The position numbers and the translations under genes are program-made. A stretch of DNA of 64,000 nt from Campanula takesimana. Lineage: Eukaryota; Streptophyta; Magnoliopsida; Asterales; Campanulaceae. Of the stretch, positions 11,896-22,589 are shown one piece after another. Within the stretch, counting starts at the first letter, position 1. Each line of letters opens with the position of its first letter. The notes below the pieces were generated by a model. It saw only the letters and a list, made by a program, of their open reading frames with translations, was not told the DNA's origin and made no database searches. The stretch spans positions 1 through 64,000 of the forward strand of contig JAOWBW010000865.1 of assembly GCA_026119855.1 (NCBI GenBank). Reading direction: 5' to 3'.

Positions 11896-11990
11896 GATGG
11901 ATTTAACGGCGGTGTAGCTGAGCGGCCCAGAAACGATTTTCAGTTGAGGGTGCCGATTGTGGATTCCGTTGGAGATCTTGTAAGGTTTTC
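11896..11990 (+). other. Possible exon remnant flanking copia 1
   Basis: After the LTR one frame is open for about 30 codons and then meets GTAAGG, a good splice donor, at about 11979-11984. The peptide is not one I recognise. It could be the end of a host exon interrupted by copia 1, or chance. The other half would lie left of the window. Confidence 0.2.
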
Positions 11991-12130
11991 TATTGATTGA
12001 TGCTAATGAATCTGTAGAATTTGAAGAGCCAAGGCTTCCTGGGATGGTTATTTAATTGGTAGAACTATTCCTACAATTTTGATTGTGCTAATTGTAATTG
12101 AGATTGTCGTTTGGATTTTTTTTTTAAATA
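11991..12130. other. Short unassigned AT-rich spacer
   Basis: No coding or repeat signal is seen here apart from general A/T richness. Confidence 0.3.
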
Positions 12131-12226
12131 CTTTCTCCGTCCCAAAATTAGTGTTCAAAAAACTTACGGATTATTTTAGGAACATACTTGATTTTATTTT
12201 TAACGTTCATTTTGAGACGGAGCAAG
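12131..12226. mobile_element. Small Stowaway-like MITE, diverged
   Basis: CTTTCTCCGTCCCAAAATTA at the left end and TTTGAGACGGAGCAAG at the right end form imperfect terminal inverted repeats of the CTCCGTCCC type common in plant Stowaway MITEs. A TA precedes the left end. Length is about 96 bases. No coding capacity. Confidence 0.6.
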
Positions 12227-12597
12227 TTTTAAATTTAAACAAGTGTGAAATTTTGAATAATGAGAAATTCATTTATCAGTTTTTTTATATAAAGATGTGG
12301 TTAATAATTTCTTAATTTTAAACAACTGATACATTTCTATGTTCACAAGTGAGATATAAGTGGTAAAATTGAGTTATCTACTATTTAAGAGCTATGTGAC
12401 TATACATTTATTAACTACACATTTAACTTTTAAACATCTGATAAATTGATTTATCAATTGTTTAAAGAGCATGTAACATCACACAAATGTTGAAATCACA
12501 CTACTGTGAAATCACACAACCATGAAATCAATTTATTTTTAAACAATTGAGAAATTGAGTATTAATTGTGAAAATTTGAAAGATGAATTTATCAGGT
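12227..12597. other. AT-rich stretch before the large non-autonomous element
   Basis: Short repeated words such as AAATCACAC and AATTGATTTATC occur, but there is no gene or clear transposon boundary. It does not match the start of the copia 3 LTR, which matters for interpreting the junction at 26475/26476. Confidence 0.35.
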
Positions 12598-13665
12598 TGT
12601 TAGTACCCGATCTGAAAATGAGTTTATTAGGGCTTTCCCAAATATACAAGGACTTTATGGGAATTAGAAACCTTGCAAAGACTTGTCCCGGATTCCCAAA
12701 AATAGCTCAATGTTCTAGAAAACATTGAATATGGACATTTAGGGTTGCCTTGTATGAACAGTAAACCCTAGCTTGAATTTCAAGTCAGCGCGCAACGATG
12801 GCCACGCGGCCACTTTTCGCCGCCGCCCTCATATTGGCCACGCGGCCACTTTCGCCGCCGCCCTCAATATTGGCCACGCGCCACATCCGCCCCGGATGAT
12901 CTGGACCATCAGATCTTCCCTCAGTTTACTATATAAACCAATCTCATGCTATTGTTTTAGGGGGATCCGAATTTGAGAGTTCTTAAACACAATTTGCTCT
13001 CTAATTAGCATTCAAACCTCCAAGAAGATCAAGGTTTATTTCTTGCCAACATAGGTAAGTTTTCTAACTTATTTCTTTACGTTCTTGCATTATTTCTAAT
13101 GTAGATCTTTAATATTCATGTTCTTGCATGTTTATTCATAGTTTCTTCATATGCTTCGTCATGTTTATTCATATGTTCATATATTTCATCGTGTTCATAG
13201 ATTAAAACCTTATTTATGCTATATTTAGGGTTGCGATCTTCATGTTTGCATGTTATTTCATAGCCGATGATGATCGAGGGTTCATCAACCCGAGGATGAT
13301 CTAGGAACTACTTCTAAACCCTAATCTTTAGGTAATTCCCCCCTCATTATGCATGATCCCGATTCTTTTGCCTGTTCTAAATTTCTCTCAAACTACGCTG
13401 ACCTGAGCTTCTCACATTGAGAGGAACGTAGGCATCTCGGATCCGGTCTCAAAACTAACACACTACTAACACATTCATCATGATAGAAAGACCGATCATT
13501 CGGCAATAGGAGTGATACGTTCAATATTCTTCTTTTGTTGTAATTTGACCCCCGAACCCATTAACATGCTTTTTCTCAATGTTTTGGCTTTAATTAAAAC
13601 GGCGTGACGACTCTCATAATTTTAATGTTACTATGAATATTCCAAATTCAACACACGTATTCACA
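12598..13665 (+). repeat. 5' LTR of the Ogre/Tat-like element (1068 bp)
   Basis: TGTTAGTACCC to GTATTCACA. ACTATATAAACC at about 12928 is a strong TATA box. Upstream of it is a short tandem duplication based on GGCCACGCGGCCACTTTCGC at about 12798-12890; the right LTR has one unit more. Near 13390-13440 the LTR carries the AACTACG...ACGTAGGC motif found five more times in the element. Confidence 0.88.
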
Positions 13666-13666
13666 G

Positions 13667-13685
13667 TGGCGACCCTGCTGGGGAC
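13667..13685 (+). other. Primer binding site, Ogre/Tat type
   Basis: TGGCGACCCTGCTGGGGAC starts one base after the LTR end. It differs from the tRNA-Met site of the copia elements here. Assignment to tRNA-Arg is from memory of Ogre elements and is not verified. Confidence 0.6.
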
Positions 13686-13734
13686 TGCTTTGAAAATTTT
13701 TCAAACGTAGTGGGTCTAACTTTCGTCACATCAT

Positions 13735-13925
13735 GATGCTTGCCATGTTACACATGCACACACCTGCCATGTTTACACATGCACACACCTGCCATGATTA
13801 CACATGCACACACCTGCCATGTTGACACATGCACACACCTACCATGTTTAACACATGCACACACCTGCCATGTTTACACATGCACGCACTTACCATCTTT
13901 ACACATGCACCCGCGCACTCCGCCA
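13735..13925 (+). repeat. Tandem array of about 24 bases, CATGTTTACACATGCACACACCTGC type
   Basis: Seven to eight units of ACACATGCACACACCTGCCATG in tandem, with small variations between units. The Cys/His-rich peptide it would encode is a by-product of the repeat and not a gene. Confidence 0.85.
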
Positions 13926-14379
13926 TGTTAATACTTGTATCTTGTACCTTGTACCATGTACCCTTGTTATCTTCGTCTTAGTATTAGGGTCAAACAAACT
14001 CTGTTATGCTCCCTTGTATATTATTTCCTTCTCCTGCATTGCATTGCATAGCATCATTCAAACATTCAAACTTCTCTCGTTTCTCCTTAAAAAGATTAGT
14101 TTCTTGCCACACACTACCACTAGTCCGTGTCAGCACTGCACATGTCCCTACTACCCGGAGTTTTTGATGTGCGGGAATTTGTGCGCTACTGCCGCCCTCT
14201 TTTCGAGTCACTCGTCTACTCCACTCACCGCGTACGTTCTGCGAGCGGTGGGAACCTTTAACCTACCCCGTGTCAACCCACACATAGAGATTAGAACACT
14301 CCTCGGACCACCCATTTAGGATGTAAATAAATGCAAAACTTTTCGCAAAATAAAATGTGCATTGCATCTAGGCGACCTC
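13926..14379 (+). other. Unique stretch between two arrays
   Basis: A 154-codon open frame runs through 13855-14319 on +, beginning inside the preceding array, but it has no recognisable motif. I treat it as leader sequence of the element. Confidence 0.3.
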
Positions 14380-16400
14380 TAAGGTCCATCGCTCATCCGT
14401 TGGGCCATCATTGCGATCCATTTGGGTCTACCCTTCACCTTCGACCGCCTAGGTCAACCTTCTCAACCTTTGACCCCATAGGTCACCTCATCCGCCTTTG
14501 ACCTCTTAGGTCAAACCTTCGACCTCTTAGGTCAACCTTTGACCCCCTAGGTCAACTTAATCATCTTTGACCTCTTAGGTCAACCTTTGACCCCCTAGGT
14601 CAACCTCATCCTCCTAGGTCAACCTTATCACCTTTGACCTCTCAGGTCAACCTTTGACCCCCTCAGTCAACATTATCACCCTTTGACCTCTTAGGTCAAC
14701 CTTCGACCTCCTTGGTCAACCCTATCACCTTCGACCGCCTAGGTCACACTTCTCAACCTTTGACCCCATAGGTCAACCTCATCCGCCTTTGACCTCTTAG
14801 TCAAACCTTCGACCTCTTAGGTCAACCTTTGACCCCCTAGGTCAACTTAATCATCTTTGACCTCTTAGGTCAACCTTTGACCCCCTAGGTCAACCTCATC
14901 CTCCTAGGTCAACCCTGACCTCCTAGGTCAACCTTCCACCCTTTGACCTCTTAGGCCAACCTTTTGACCCCTAGGTCAATCTTATCCGTTTAAGTCAACC
15001 TTTGACCCTTAGGTCAATCTTATCCGTTTAGGTCAACCTTTGACCCCTTAGGTCAACTTACTACCTTTGACCTCTCTAGGTCAACCTTTGACCACTAGGT
15101 CAACCTTCCCAACATTTGACCTCCAAGGTCAACCTTATCTACCTTTGACCTCTAAGCCAAACTTTGACCCCCTAGGTCAACCTTTGACCTCCTAGGTCAA
15201 CCTTACACCCTTTGACCTCTTAGGCCCACCTTTGACCCCCCTAGGTCAATCTTATCCGTTTAAGTCAACCTTTGACCCCCTAGGTCAATCTTATCCGTTT
15301 AAGTCAACCTCTGACCCCCTAGGTCAACCGTACCAACCTTGATCTCTTAGGTCTACCTTTGACCCCCTAGGTCAACTTTATCCGCCTTTGACCTCTTAGG
15401 TCTACCCTTGACCTCCTAGGTCAACCTTATCACCCTCGACCTCTTAGGTCAACCCTCGACCTCTTAGGTCAACCCTTGACCGCCTAGGTCAACTTTATCC
15501 GCCTCTGACCTCTTAGGTCAACCCTTGACCTCCTAGGACAACCTTATCACATTTAACCCCCTAGGTAAACTTTATCGTCTTTGACCTCTTAGGTCAACCT
15601 TTGACCCATAGGCATTCTCATCCGCCTTTGACCTCTTAGGTCAACCTCATCCACCTTTGACCTCTTAGGTCAACCTTTGACCCCCTCGGTCAACATTATC
15701 ACCCGTTAACCTCTTAGGTCAACCTTTGACCTCCTAGGTCAACCCAATCACCTTCGACCTCTTAGGTCAAACTTGGACTCCTAGGTCAACCTTATCCGTT
15801 TTCGACCTCTTAGGTCAATCTTTGATTCCATAGGTGAACCCAATTACCTTTGGTCCTAACCCCCTTAGGTCGAGCCGTCATCTTGACCCACCTAGGTCAT
15901 TATTTGACCCACCTTCGTCCAGACCAACCTAGGTCAACCCGTTTTAGGTCCAACTTGTCCGTCTTAGGTTAAACTACCCCTTCACCTTCGACCCGTCAAG
16001 GTCAACCCGTGACCCGCTTAGGTCGACTTACCTATCTTGGATCCATCTAGGTCAATCTCCAACCTTCCTTAGTCCACCAACCCGAATAGGTCAACCTTTG
16101 ACCCGCTTAGGTCAAACCATGCCTATCCCGTTTAGATCATCCCATAGGCAACCCGTTACAACCCGCTATCTTGATCCATTCACCATATAGGTCAATCCAA
16201 CCTTTTCTCAATTAGGTCGACCTATCCTACACCGATCTAGGTCAAACCACCATTATTGTCGCATTCTAGCTTGAACCACTTCTTGTCTCAAACCTTAGGT
16301 CAAACCTTAGGTCAAATTTAGGTCAAACCTTAGGTCAAAACCATACCCGACTCAATCAAAACCAACTCCTATAGGTCTTCCTCACCCATGCTTGACCAAG
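14380..16400 (+). repeat. 2-kb degenerate array of GGTCAACC / TTTGACC units (W-box words)
   Basis: The core is AGGTCAACCTTTGACC with spacers such as CCCTAG or TCTTAG, giving units of about 18 and 36 bases. By manual count there are about 95 matches to TTGACC or its complement GGTCAA. TTGACC/T is the plant W-box bound by WRKY transcription factors. Most are arranged as inverted pairs a few bases apart, which can also pair in RNA. The array is purer at its left and middle and fades after about 15840. Confidence 0.9.
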
Positions 16401-16706
16401 GACCGAGTCATCTCCCTCTTTTTGACCCCTATGGTCATCTCTCACCTCTTTTTAAAAGTCTAACTTGATTCGAACTACGGCGACCTGAGCCTCTTATTGT
16501 GTGGGACCTCTCCCCCATGATAAGGGGAACGTAGGCAACTTCGGCCCGGTCAAACTTACAATTTTTTTACCAAAATGCATTTCAAAAAATGTGAAGACCG
16601 ACTCTTTTCCAAAAAAATGATTTTATAACGATGCCTTATCATTAAATACGAATCTAATTTAATTCAACTAAGAGGCTTAATTCTTTCATGAATAGAGTTC
16701 TGCATC
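16401..16706 (+). other. Leader to the Gag-like ORF with a hairpin motif
   Basis: Contains one copy of the CGAACTACGGCGACCTGAGC...AACGTAGGCAAC motif at about 16478-16540. The rest is AT-rich. The ORF start follows at 16707. Confidence 0.5.
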
Positions 16707-17402
16707 ATGTCGGCTGCAAAGAACATCGAAGTTGCAACTGAAGCTGCTACCCAAGATCCCGAGACAATCCTCTACACCGGTACTGCTCTCAGTAAACAAG
16801 CATCCCACTTCGAAGCCATCCTCGATGAACAAGCAATCCACTTTAAGGCCATTCTCAACGAGCAAGCAACATACTTTCAGAAGGAGATGCATAAGACCCT
16901 AAGAGATATCGAGAGGCGCCATTTGTCTGACATTCGTGGCGTTTATGATTACCTCAGTCGAGTTCCCCCTCTTGCTCAATGTCAACACCCGTACGCTCCT
17001 CAAATGTACGGGCCGCCACAGACTGTCCCCGTCGGGATGCCTCCTATGACTACTCATCAACAAGGGGTGCCGGTACCTAAATCACCCTCAAAGACAGTTC
17101 GTGAAAGGACGAACGAGCACGAATTCGACGACTTAGGTATGCCGTTAGCCAAACTCTTCAAAAGTCTAGTTCAAGCCGGCAAGTTGTCTCCTTTGTTCAA
17201 CTATGAACCAAGTAGGGTGAAGCAATGCTTGGATCCCTCCAAACACTGCCAATACCACCAGTACGTTGGGCATGACACCGAAGATTGCCTCCAATTGAGG
17301 AGGAAGATTCAAAGCCTCATTGACAGCGGAGCCATCACCGCGCAACGGAATACATGGGCATGGGCAAAAGAGGAAATTGGGGCTACCTCCTTAAATAAAT
17401 AA
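16707..17402 (+). CDS. gag: Gag-like protein of the Ogre/Tat-like element, 231 residues, uninterrupted
   Basis: The ORF opens at ATG 16707 and closes at TAA 17400-17402 with no break. Residues 27-63 contain an 11-residue tandem repeat (HFEAILDEQ, HFKAILNEQ, YFQKEM) that would form an amphipathic coil. A Pro/Gln-rich linker spans about 88-128. The C-terminal part (about 145-215) has LGMPLAKLFKSLVQAGKLSPL followed by CQYHQYVGHDTEDCLQLRRK, a Cys-x2-His-x4-GH-x4-Cys arrangement followed by an ILDxG-like block. To my knowledge this is typical of the end of Gag in large Tat/Ogre elements. The N-terminal capsid part of a full Gag is missing. It may package the element RNA together with proteins supplied in trans. 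It is the only intact retroelement ORF of this size in the element. Confidence 0.7.
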   Translation: MSAAKNIEVATEAATQDPETILYTGTALSKQASHFEAILDEQAIHFKAILNEQATYFQKEMHKTLRDIERRHLSDIRGVYDYLSRVPPLAQCQHPYAPQMYGPPQTVPVGMPPMTTHQQGVPVPKSPSKTVRERTNEHEFDDLGMPLAKLFKSLVQAGKLSPLFNYEPSRVKQCLDPSKHCQYHQYVGHDTEDCLQLRRKIQSLIDSGAITAQRNTWAWAKEEIGATSLNK

Positions 17403-18239
17403 AAAAAAAAAAGGATCATTCAGTCTTCGTAGGTTCTAGAGTGTCCTTAGTCAAAAGTCCACCTTGGACGATTTTTGTTTCTTTAGTAAAAGTCCACCCC
17501 GGACTAGTCAGTTTAAATCTTTTAGTTCCAATAAAAGAGTCTTTATTTCTTTTCTCTCTAGACTTGAGACATAATCTTGCATAAATCAATTCCATGAAAA
17601 TTGTCTTATTCACCATTTTAACTTGATTGCTATATCTTTATATGATGAATTAATCTTAATCTTAATCATTAATGACGACTCATTAAAAGGTAAATGGACC
17701 CACAAACCATTCGCACAACTAAGTAAACAATTAGTCTCAAGATAACAAATGCTTTGACCAATTAGGATGAATGAATCACCCCGTACACTCTCTCTATACA
17801 CTCACCCCTTGTACACACTTCATGTACACTTTCTATATACACCCTCCCCCATACACTATCCTCATACGCCTCTCATCCCACCATTAGACCCCTTTTTATA
17901 AGGTCGTGACAAAGAAATGGATTGCGGTTGCTCATCATCAAATAGACATCCATGCTGCCACAATTTAAAGGGTTGGTTTGTTCCCTTCATGAGTACTACA
18001 TGCCGTTACATTGGGGCTGTCCGTATTCCATCGCAAATGTAAGACAAGTGCACGAAGTCATTCATGCCATTAATTGGTGCACGTGATAATCCAATGGAGC
18101 TCTACCGGAGAAAATCAAGGGGCTAGGATGCCCACCGCCAGCAAAAGGCCGCTTGAACTATAAGGAAGCTACCTCACAATCGAGAGAGGCGAAAGCAAAC
18201 TAGGGGCTTGTCTTGCCCAATGTTTCATGTACAAATATA
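17403..18239 (+). other. Non-coding part after the Gag-like ORF
   Basis: No pol sequence follows the ORF. The stretch begins with an A run and then contains short local repeats (AGTCCACC...GGAC at 17455-17500; TACACTCxCCC at 17785-17860). No other feature is seen. Confidence 0.4.
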
Positions 18240-18249
18240 AAAAAAATAA

Positions 18250-18370
18250 AAAAAATACGGCTCGCTAGGATGAAACCCAAAAGGGCGACCTAGGCAAAAG
18301 TTAGAGCATCGCACAAAAAGAAGCCCGCTAGGTTGAAAACCCGAAAGGGCGGCCTAGGCAAAAAAAAAGG
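18250..18370 (+). repeat. Two copies of a 40-base CGCTAGG...GGGCGGCCTAGGC motif
   Basis: The copies at about 18262-18298 and 18326-18362 read CCGCTAGGTTGAAAACCC, then GAAAGGGCGGCCTAGGCA. A third lies at about 19183-19222. Each is framed by A runs and contains inverted arms (CTAGG/CCTAG and CCCG/GGGC). These are short dispersed repeats inside the element. Confidence 0.65.
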
Positions 18371-19182
18371 GTGTGCACAAAGAGATAAAATAAAAAAAAA
18401 TAAAGAAAATAGAAGGGGCTATCACCATAAAAAAGTAAAAGTCTCATTTTATTTTCACTTCAAATGTTCTATTTTTCTTTCTTTCCCTACAAAGAAGATT
18501 AACGCGGTAGCAGCAGCCATGACAACTACAATGGAGCAATCCACCGCAATGAGCTGCAATGAAGCAATCCAAAGCAACAAGCTACAACGGAGTAACCTAT
18601 CGCGACAAATGAACCTCATACTCAAACCCCAACTTCATCATCATCCGGGCCTCCCCCGAATTACGCGGACCTGAGCTCCTCACCTTGAGGAGAACGTAGG
18701 CAACCTCCCGGTTCGGTCCAAAATATACACAACCCACCTTGAGCCAATCTCCTTTCTCTTCTCTCTTCCCCATATATTTCTACTTCTGATCTCTTCACTC
18801 ACAATTGATCAAAACATTTATTATTTAGAGACTACTTGTCTAAAACATAATCATAAGATGCATAACTAATCAACGAGGTCCATTCTCGAGCAATCAAATG
18901 AGAATCTTGAATAAAACAATTTTCAAATGTCTCGACAAGTCTTCCGTTCTACAATCTAGGAAAGAGCTAAACACTTACTTTCTATCAAAGCAGGGGCTTC
19001 CTCCCTTTTGTACATATATACACTCAGTTACCCAAAAAGTCAAAATGTGAGTACTATCTCTCTCTCTCTCTTACTCTCCCAAAATGCCCCCGCATGTTTT
19101 CAAACAATTCTTTTTTCCTTTTTTGAGTCGACTGAATGATTTCAAAAAAAAAAAAAAAAAAAAAATTGACGCAAAAGAGATG
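18371..19182 (+). other. Unassigned interior stretch, with one hairpin motif
   Basis: Contains another AACGTAGGCAACC motif copy at about 18658-18718. Between 18520 and 18600 there is a short GC-containing repeat of GCAATGAGCTGCAATGAAGCAATCC type. A 20-base A run lies at 19145-19165. No gene is supported. Confidence 0.4.
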
Positions 19183-19225
19183 CCCGCTAGATTGAAAACC
19201 CGCAAGGGCGGTCTAGGCAGAAAAA
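19183..19225 (+). repeat. Third copy of the CGCTAG...GGCGGTCTAGGC motif
   Basis: Matches the copies at 18262-18362 with a few changes, again followed by an A run. Its separation by about 820 bases argues against simple tandem duplication. Confidence 0.6.
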
Positions 19226-19579
19226 AAGGTGCGTCTTAAAAGAGGTAGGATACCCCGCTCTACGCAACTGGGGCTTCCCTAACAATAAAGGATCGACTAT
19301 GTGGTTTCCCAGAGAATACCGAGGCGTCAACAAGGATACACTTAGAAGAAGGGCACCCCTCATCGTCTAACTCGGCACGCGACGACCTATTTGGATTGAT
19401 TAGAATCATAATTAATTATAAGGCATCTGTATAAGATCATAACACTTTCATAAAGTTTTCTCCTCCCCGACACTTTGTTTATAAACCCGCACGCTCGGTC
19501 TCCACAAAATTGTAAAAACATCCTCGATCCATCTGAGACCCATCTCCGTGATTCTTGAGTTGACTCGGTCCTTCACCAC

Positions 19580-20120
19580 AATAGGATACCCTTAGGTCCC
19601 AACCTACCTGGTTCAAAACCTTAGGTCCCAAGCCTACCCGGTCAGTCTTGCCTAAGTGACACCATAAACTCTCTAGGTCCCGAGCCTACCCGATCAGTCT
19701 TACCTAGGTCCCAAACCTACTCGGTGAGTCTTACCTACGTTACATCATAACCTCTTAGCTCGACCTTCCGCAATTTCGTAGCATGACCCCTTCGGCCTCA
19801 AACCGGTTCTACCCAAAACTTCAGACCTTAAACTAGTTAACCAAAGCCAAATCCTTAGGGTGACCCATTAGGTCCCGAACCTACCGGTCCCGAGCCTACC
19901 CGATCTCCTAGATCTCAAACCTACCAACACATACTCATCCTTACCTTGTCTAAGCAATGGCTCTCTTATCCTCCTCGTTCCAACCTTTTAGGTCTACTCA
20001 GTCTAACCTGTTGAGCAATCCCTGAGATCCCAAGACCATTCGAGTCTACCAAACACCTACCTTTTAGGTCTCTAGAATATCTGATTCATACCTTAGGCCT
20101 CAACCCCTAAACCTTTAGGT
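19580..20120 (+). repeat. Degenerate AGGTCCCxAGCCTACCCGGTCAGTC repeats
   Basis: About ten loosely conserved units of TAGGTCCCGAGCCTACCCG with variable spacing. The remaining sequence up to 21130 looks like the same repeat after heavy decay (CCTAxGTC, AAGCCTACC words). No ORF of interest runs through it. Confidence 0.65.
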
Positions 20121-21129
20121 CACAAGACTTTCTACCCTTTAGGTCTCTCACCTTACATCTCCACCCTTTGGACTCTTTAATTCCAAGCCTACTTGGTCTG
20201 ACTAAAACCGACACATCTACGTCTCCCGACTCCCGTCATGTCCAAGCCATGACCCTACCACTCTTAAACTACCAAGTACCAACCTAGTGTCACCCATTAG
20301 CCTCAAAAGACTTCCTAGTCTGACCTTCGACCCCTTAAGGACTCTAACCTACTTAATCCAAGCCGATTCCAAACCTCACCACCTACAAGGTCCACCCTTG
20401 AACTCCATGGATCTCAAACATCGCTCCCCCAACGAGTCCAAATCTCAAACCTTGTTCAAGTATATAGGATCTCCTGCGCACCGCGCCATGCCATAGGGAT
20501 CTCAAAACCCATCCGGTCAAGACTCGTGTCCTTAGTCCCATCCCTAACCTACCTTCACAATTGCCAAATGAGGTTGGTCCCGCGCATGACCTCTAAGACA
20601 AAATTAAGTCCTAAGCATATCCAATCCTGTTAGGTACCTATTGCACTCGAGCAAAGTCTTTGAGACTCAAGTCCATACCTATGCGCCAACATGGTCACAT
20701 ATCCAAACCCATTTCCCGCACCTATGGTTCGCACCTAGCCTAAACTTTCAAACACTCTAGGATCCAAGCCCGACATGCGTATTAGGTACTAGGATCATCC
20801 AATCCCAATCCATTGCTCCTTGGCCGGCCTCAAGCCCGCTGGGTTCTAATCCATAACGCGATTTCTCTAGGACAAAAGACTTACCCGCTTGAAAGCCTTA
20901 TGTCCCAACGCTACCCTGCCTAGCCTTCGATCTCCTAGATCTCACTCCTACCATTCCATTAGGACCCAGTCCCCTTAACACATGTCTGAGTCTTACCCTA
21001 GATAAACCCTAGAACTTTAGCCTAGGTCTAATCTATCGAGCCTATCCAGCCACGAGGTATCAAGCTCATTTGCCCCAAACCGCAACACTCTTAGACCTCA
21101 AACTTGCTCGGTCTAAACCAAGACAAACC

Positions 21130-22230
21130 TTCAAATGCTTTCGGTCTCCAAACCCTAGCCTTAAACCTAGGTAAACACATTCTCTAAGCCCTAGCCTCAA
21201 GCCTAGGTAGTCATATCATTCTCTCTGAACCCTAGCCTCAAGCCTAGGTAATTACATCCTTTCAAACCCTAGCCTAAAGCCTAGGAAGTTAAATCCTTCT
21301 TAAACCCTAGCCTAAAGCCTAGGTAGCTACACCCTTCCTAAACCCTAGCCTTGATCCTAGGTAGTCACATATCCTATCTAAACCCTAGCCTTAAGCCTAG
21401 GAAACCACAACATCCCCTTTAACCCTAGCCCAAATTCTAGGGAATTTCCAAAGCCCCGTATGCAACATCATTTCCAAATTCCCGAAACCCTAGTCTCGAA
21501 CCTAGGAAATTTACAATCTCAATTCTCCGTTTTATTAAACCCTAGTCCAAAACCTAGGATATAATGCCCTGTCCAAAACTCAATCAACCCTAGCCTCAAG
21601 CCTAGGAAGCCGCATTCGCTCTAAACCCTAGCCTCGAGCCTAGGTAGTCGCATTCGCTCCAAACCCTAGCCTCAAGCCTAGGTAGTCACACTCTTTCGAA
21701 AGCCCTAGCCTCAAGCCTAGGTAGAAATTATCCTCTTTAAACTCTATCATCAAGCCTAGAAAGTCACAACCCTTTCAACTCCCAGCCTTAGGTCTAAAGC
21801 CAACGCCTTTGCAACCTCTGAACCTACCACAACTCCAAGTCCTATCCTCGAAGCCTAGGATATTTCTAAACCCTAGTCCCAAACCTAGGAGAGTCATGGT
21901 CCTTAAACACCAGTTTCCAAACCCTTGTTCGAAACCTTAACATCTAGGAAGTTCCCAAACCTCAATCTTTCCAAACCCTAGCACTAAGCCTAGGATAGAA
22001 TACTCTCCTCATGCTCCAATCCCTAGCCCATAAGCCTAGGAAACCCACATTATCTCCAAGACATAATCTAAAGCCCAAGAAGCCGGGACATCTTTGGCAT
22101 TCCTATCTCAAGATTAGGAGATCACCATCTTCTTTATTCCCTTTCCTTAAAAAAGCCTTAGGTCATACCTCTAGGCAACCAAGAAAAATGTCCCTTACCT
22201 AACACCTTGGTCTCGATGGCTCGTAGCCTC
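21130..22230 (+). repeat. Array of about 30-40 bases, AAACCCTAGCCTCAAGCCTAGG type
   Basis: Roughly 25 units of AACCCTAGCCTCAAGCCTAGGTAGTCACA; the block CTAGCCT...AGCCTAGG is an interrupted inverted repeat. The AAACCCTA word resembles the plant telomere heptamer, but it is not tandem and belongs to the longer unit. Confidence 0.85.
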
Positions 22231-22324
22231 ATCCCCTCCTAAATTAGGATAAGCGGAACCTAGATCATGTTTCCCATATTAGCAAACCCCGAGAGTCCAT
22301 CTCCTTCGCGTCTCCCTAAAGGTC

Positions 22325-22490
22325 GTTTGCCCTTGTGACTCACCAAAGAGTCCCTTGTGACTCCCCGAGAGTCTATCACCTTTGTGACTCCCCGAGAGTC
22401 CGTCACCCTTGTGACTTCCCGAGAGTCTATCACCTTTGTAACTCTTCGAGAGTTCATCCCGTTTGCGACTTCATAACAATCCATCACCTT
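22325..22490 (+). repeat. Tandem array of about 34 bases, TTGTGACTCCCCGAGAGTC type
   Basis: Five units of GTGACTCCCCGAGAGTCxATCACCTTT. Each unit carries the interrupted inverted repeat GACTC/GAGTC. Confidence 0.8.
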
Positions 22491-22589
22491 TGCCTCCACA
22501 TGAAAAATTTTAGTTTTACCCCTAGTACATTCCCCTTTGATTCATTTTGGGTGACCTTAGCGCTATTTTTGACTGATGTTCGTTATCTT

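Noticed and set aside
13740..14319. His/Cys-rich and following open frames
   Set aside because: They arise from the 24-base CACATGCACACACCTGC array and run on without any recognisable domain.
14380..16400. AGGTCA as nuclear hormone receptor half-sites
   Set aside because: Plants lack this receptor family; the W-box reading is the relevant one.
21130..22230. AAACCCTA words suggesting an interstitial telomere tract
   Set aside because: The heptamer is never in tandem; it is one part of a 30-40-base unit with CCTAGCCT...AGCCTAGG.
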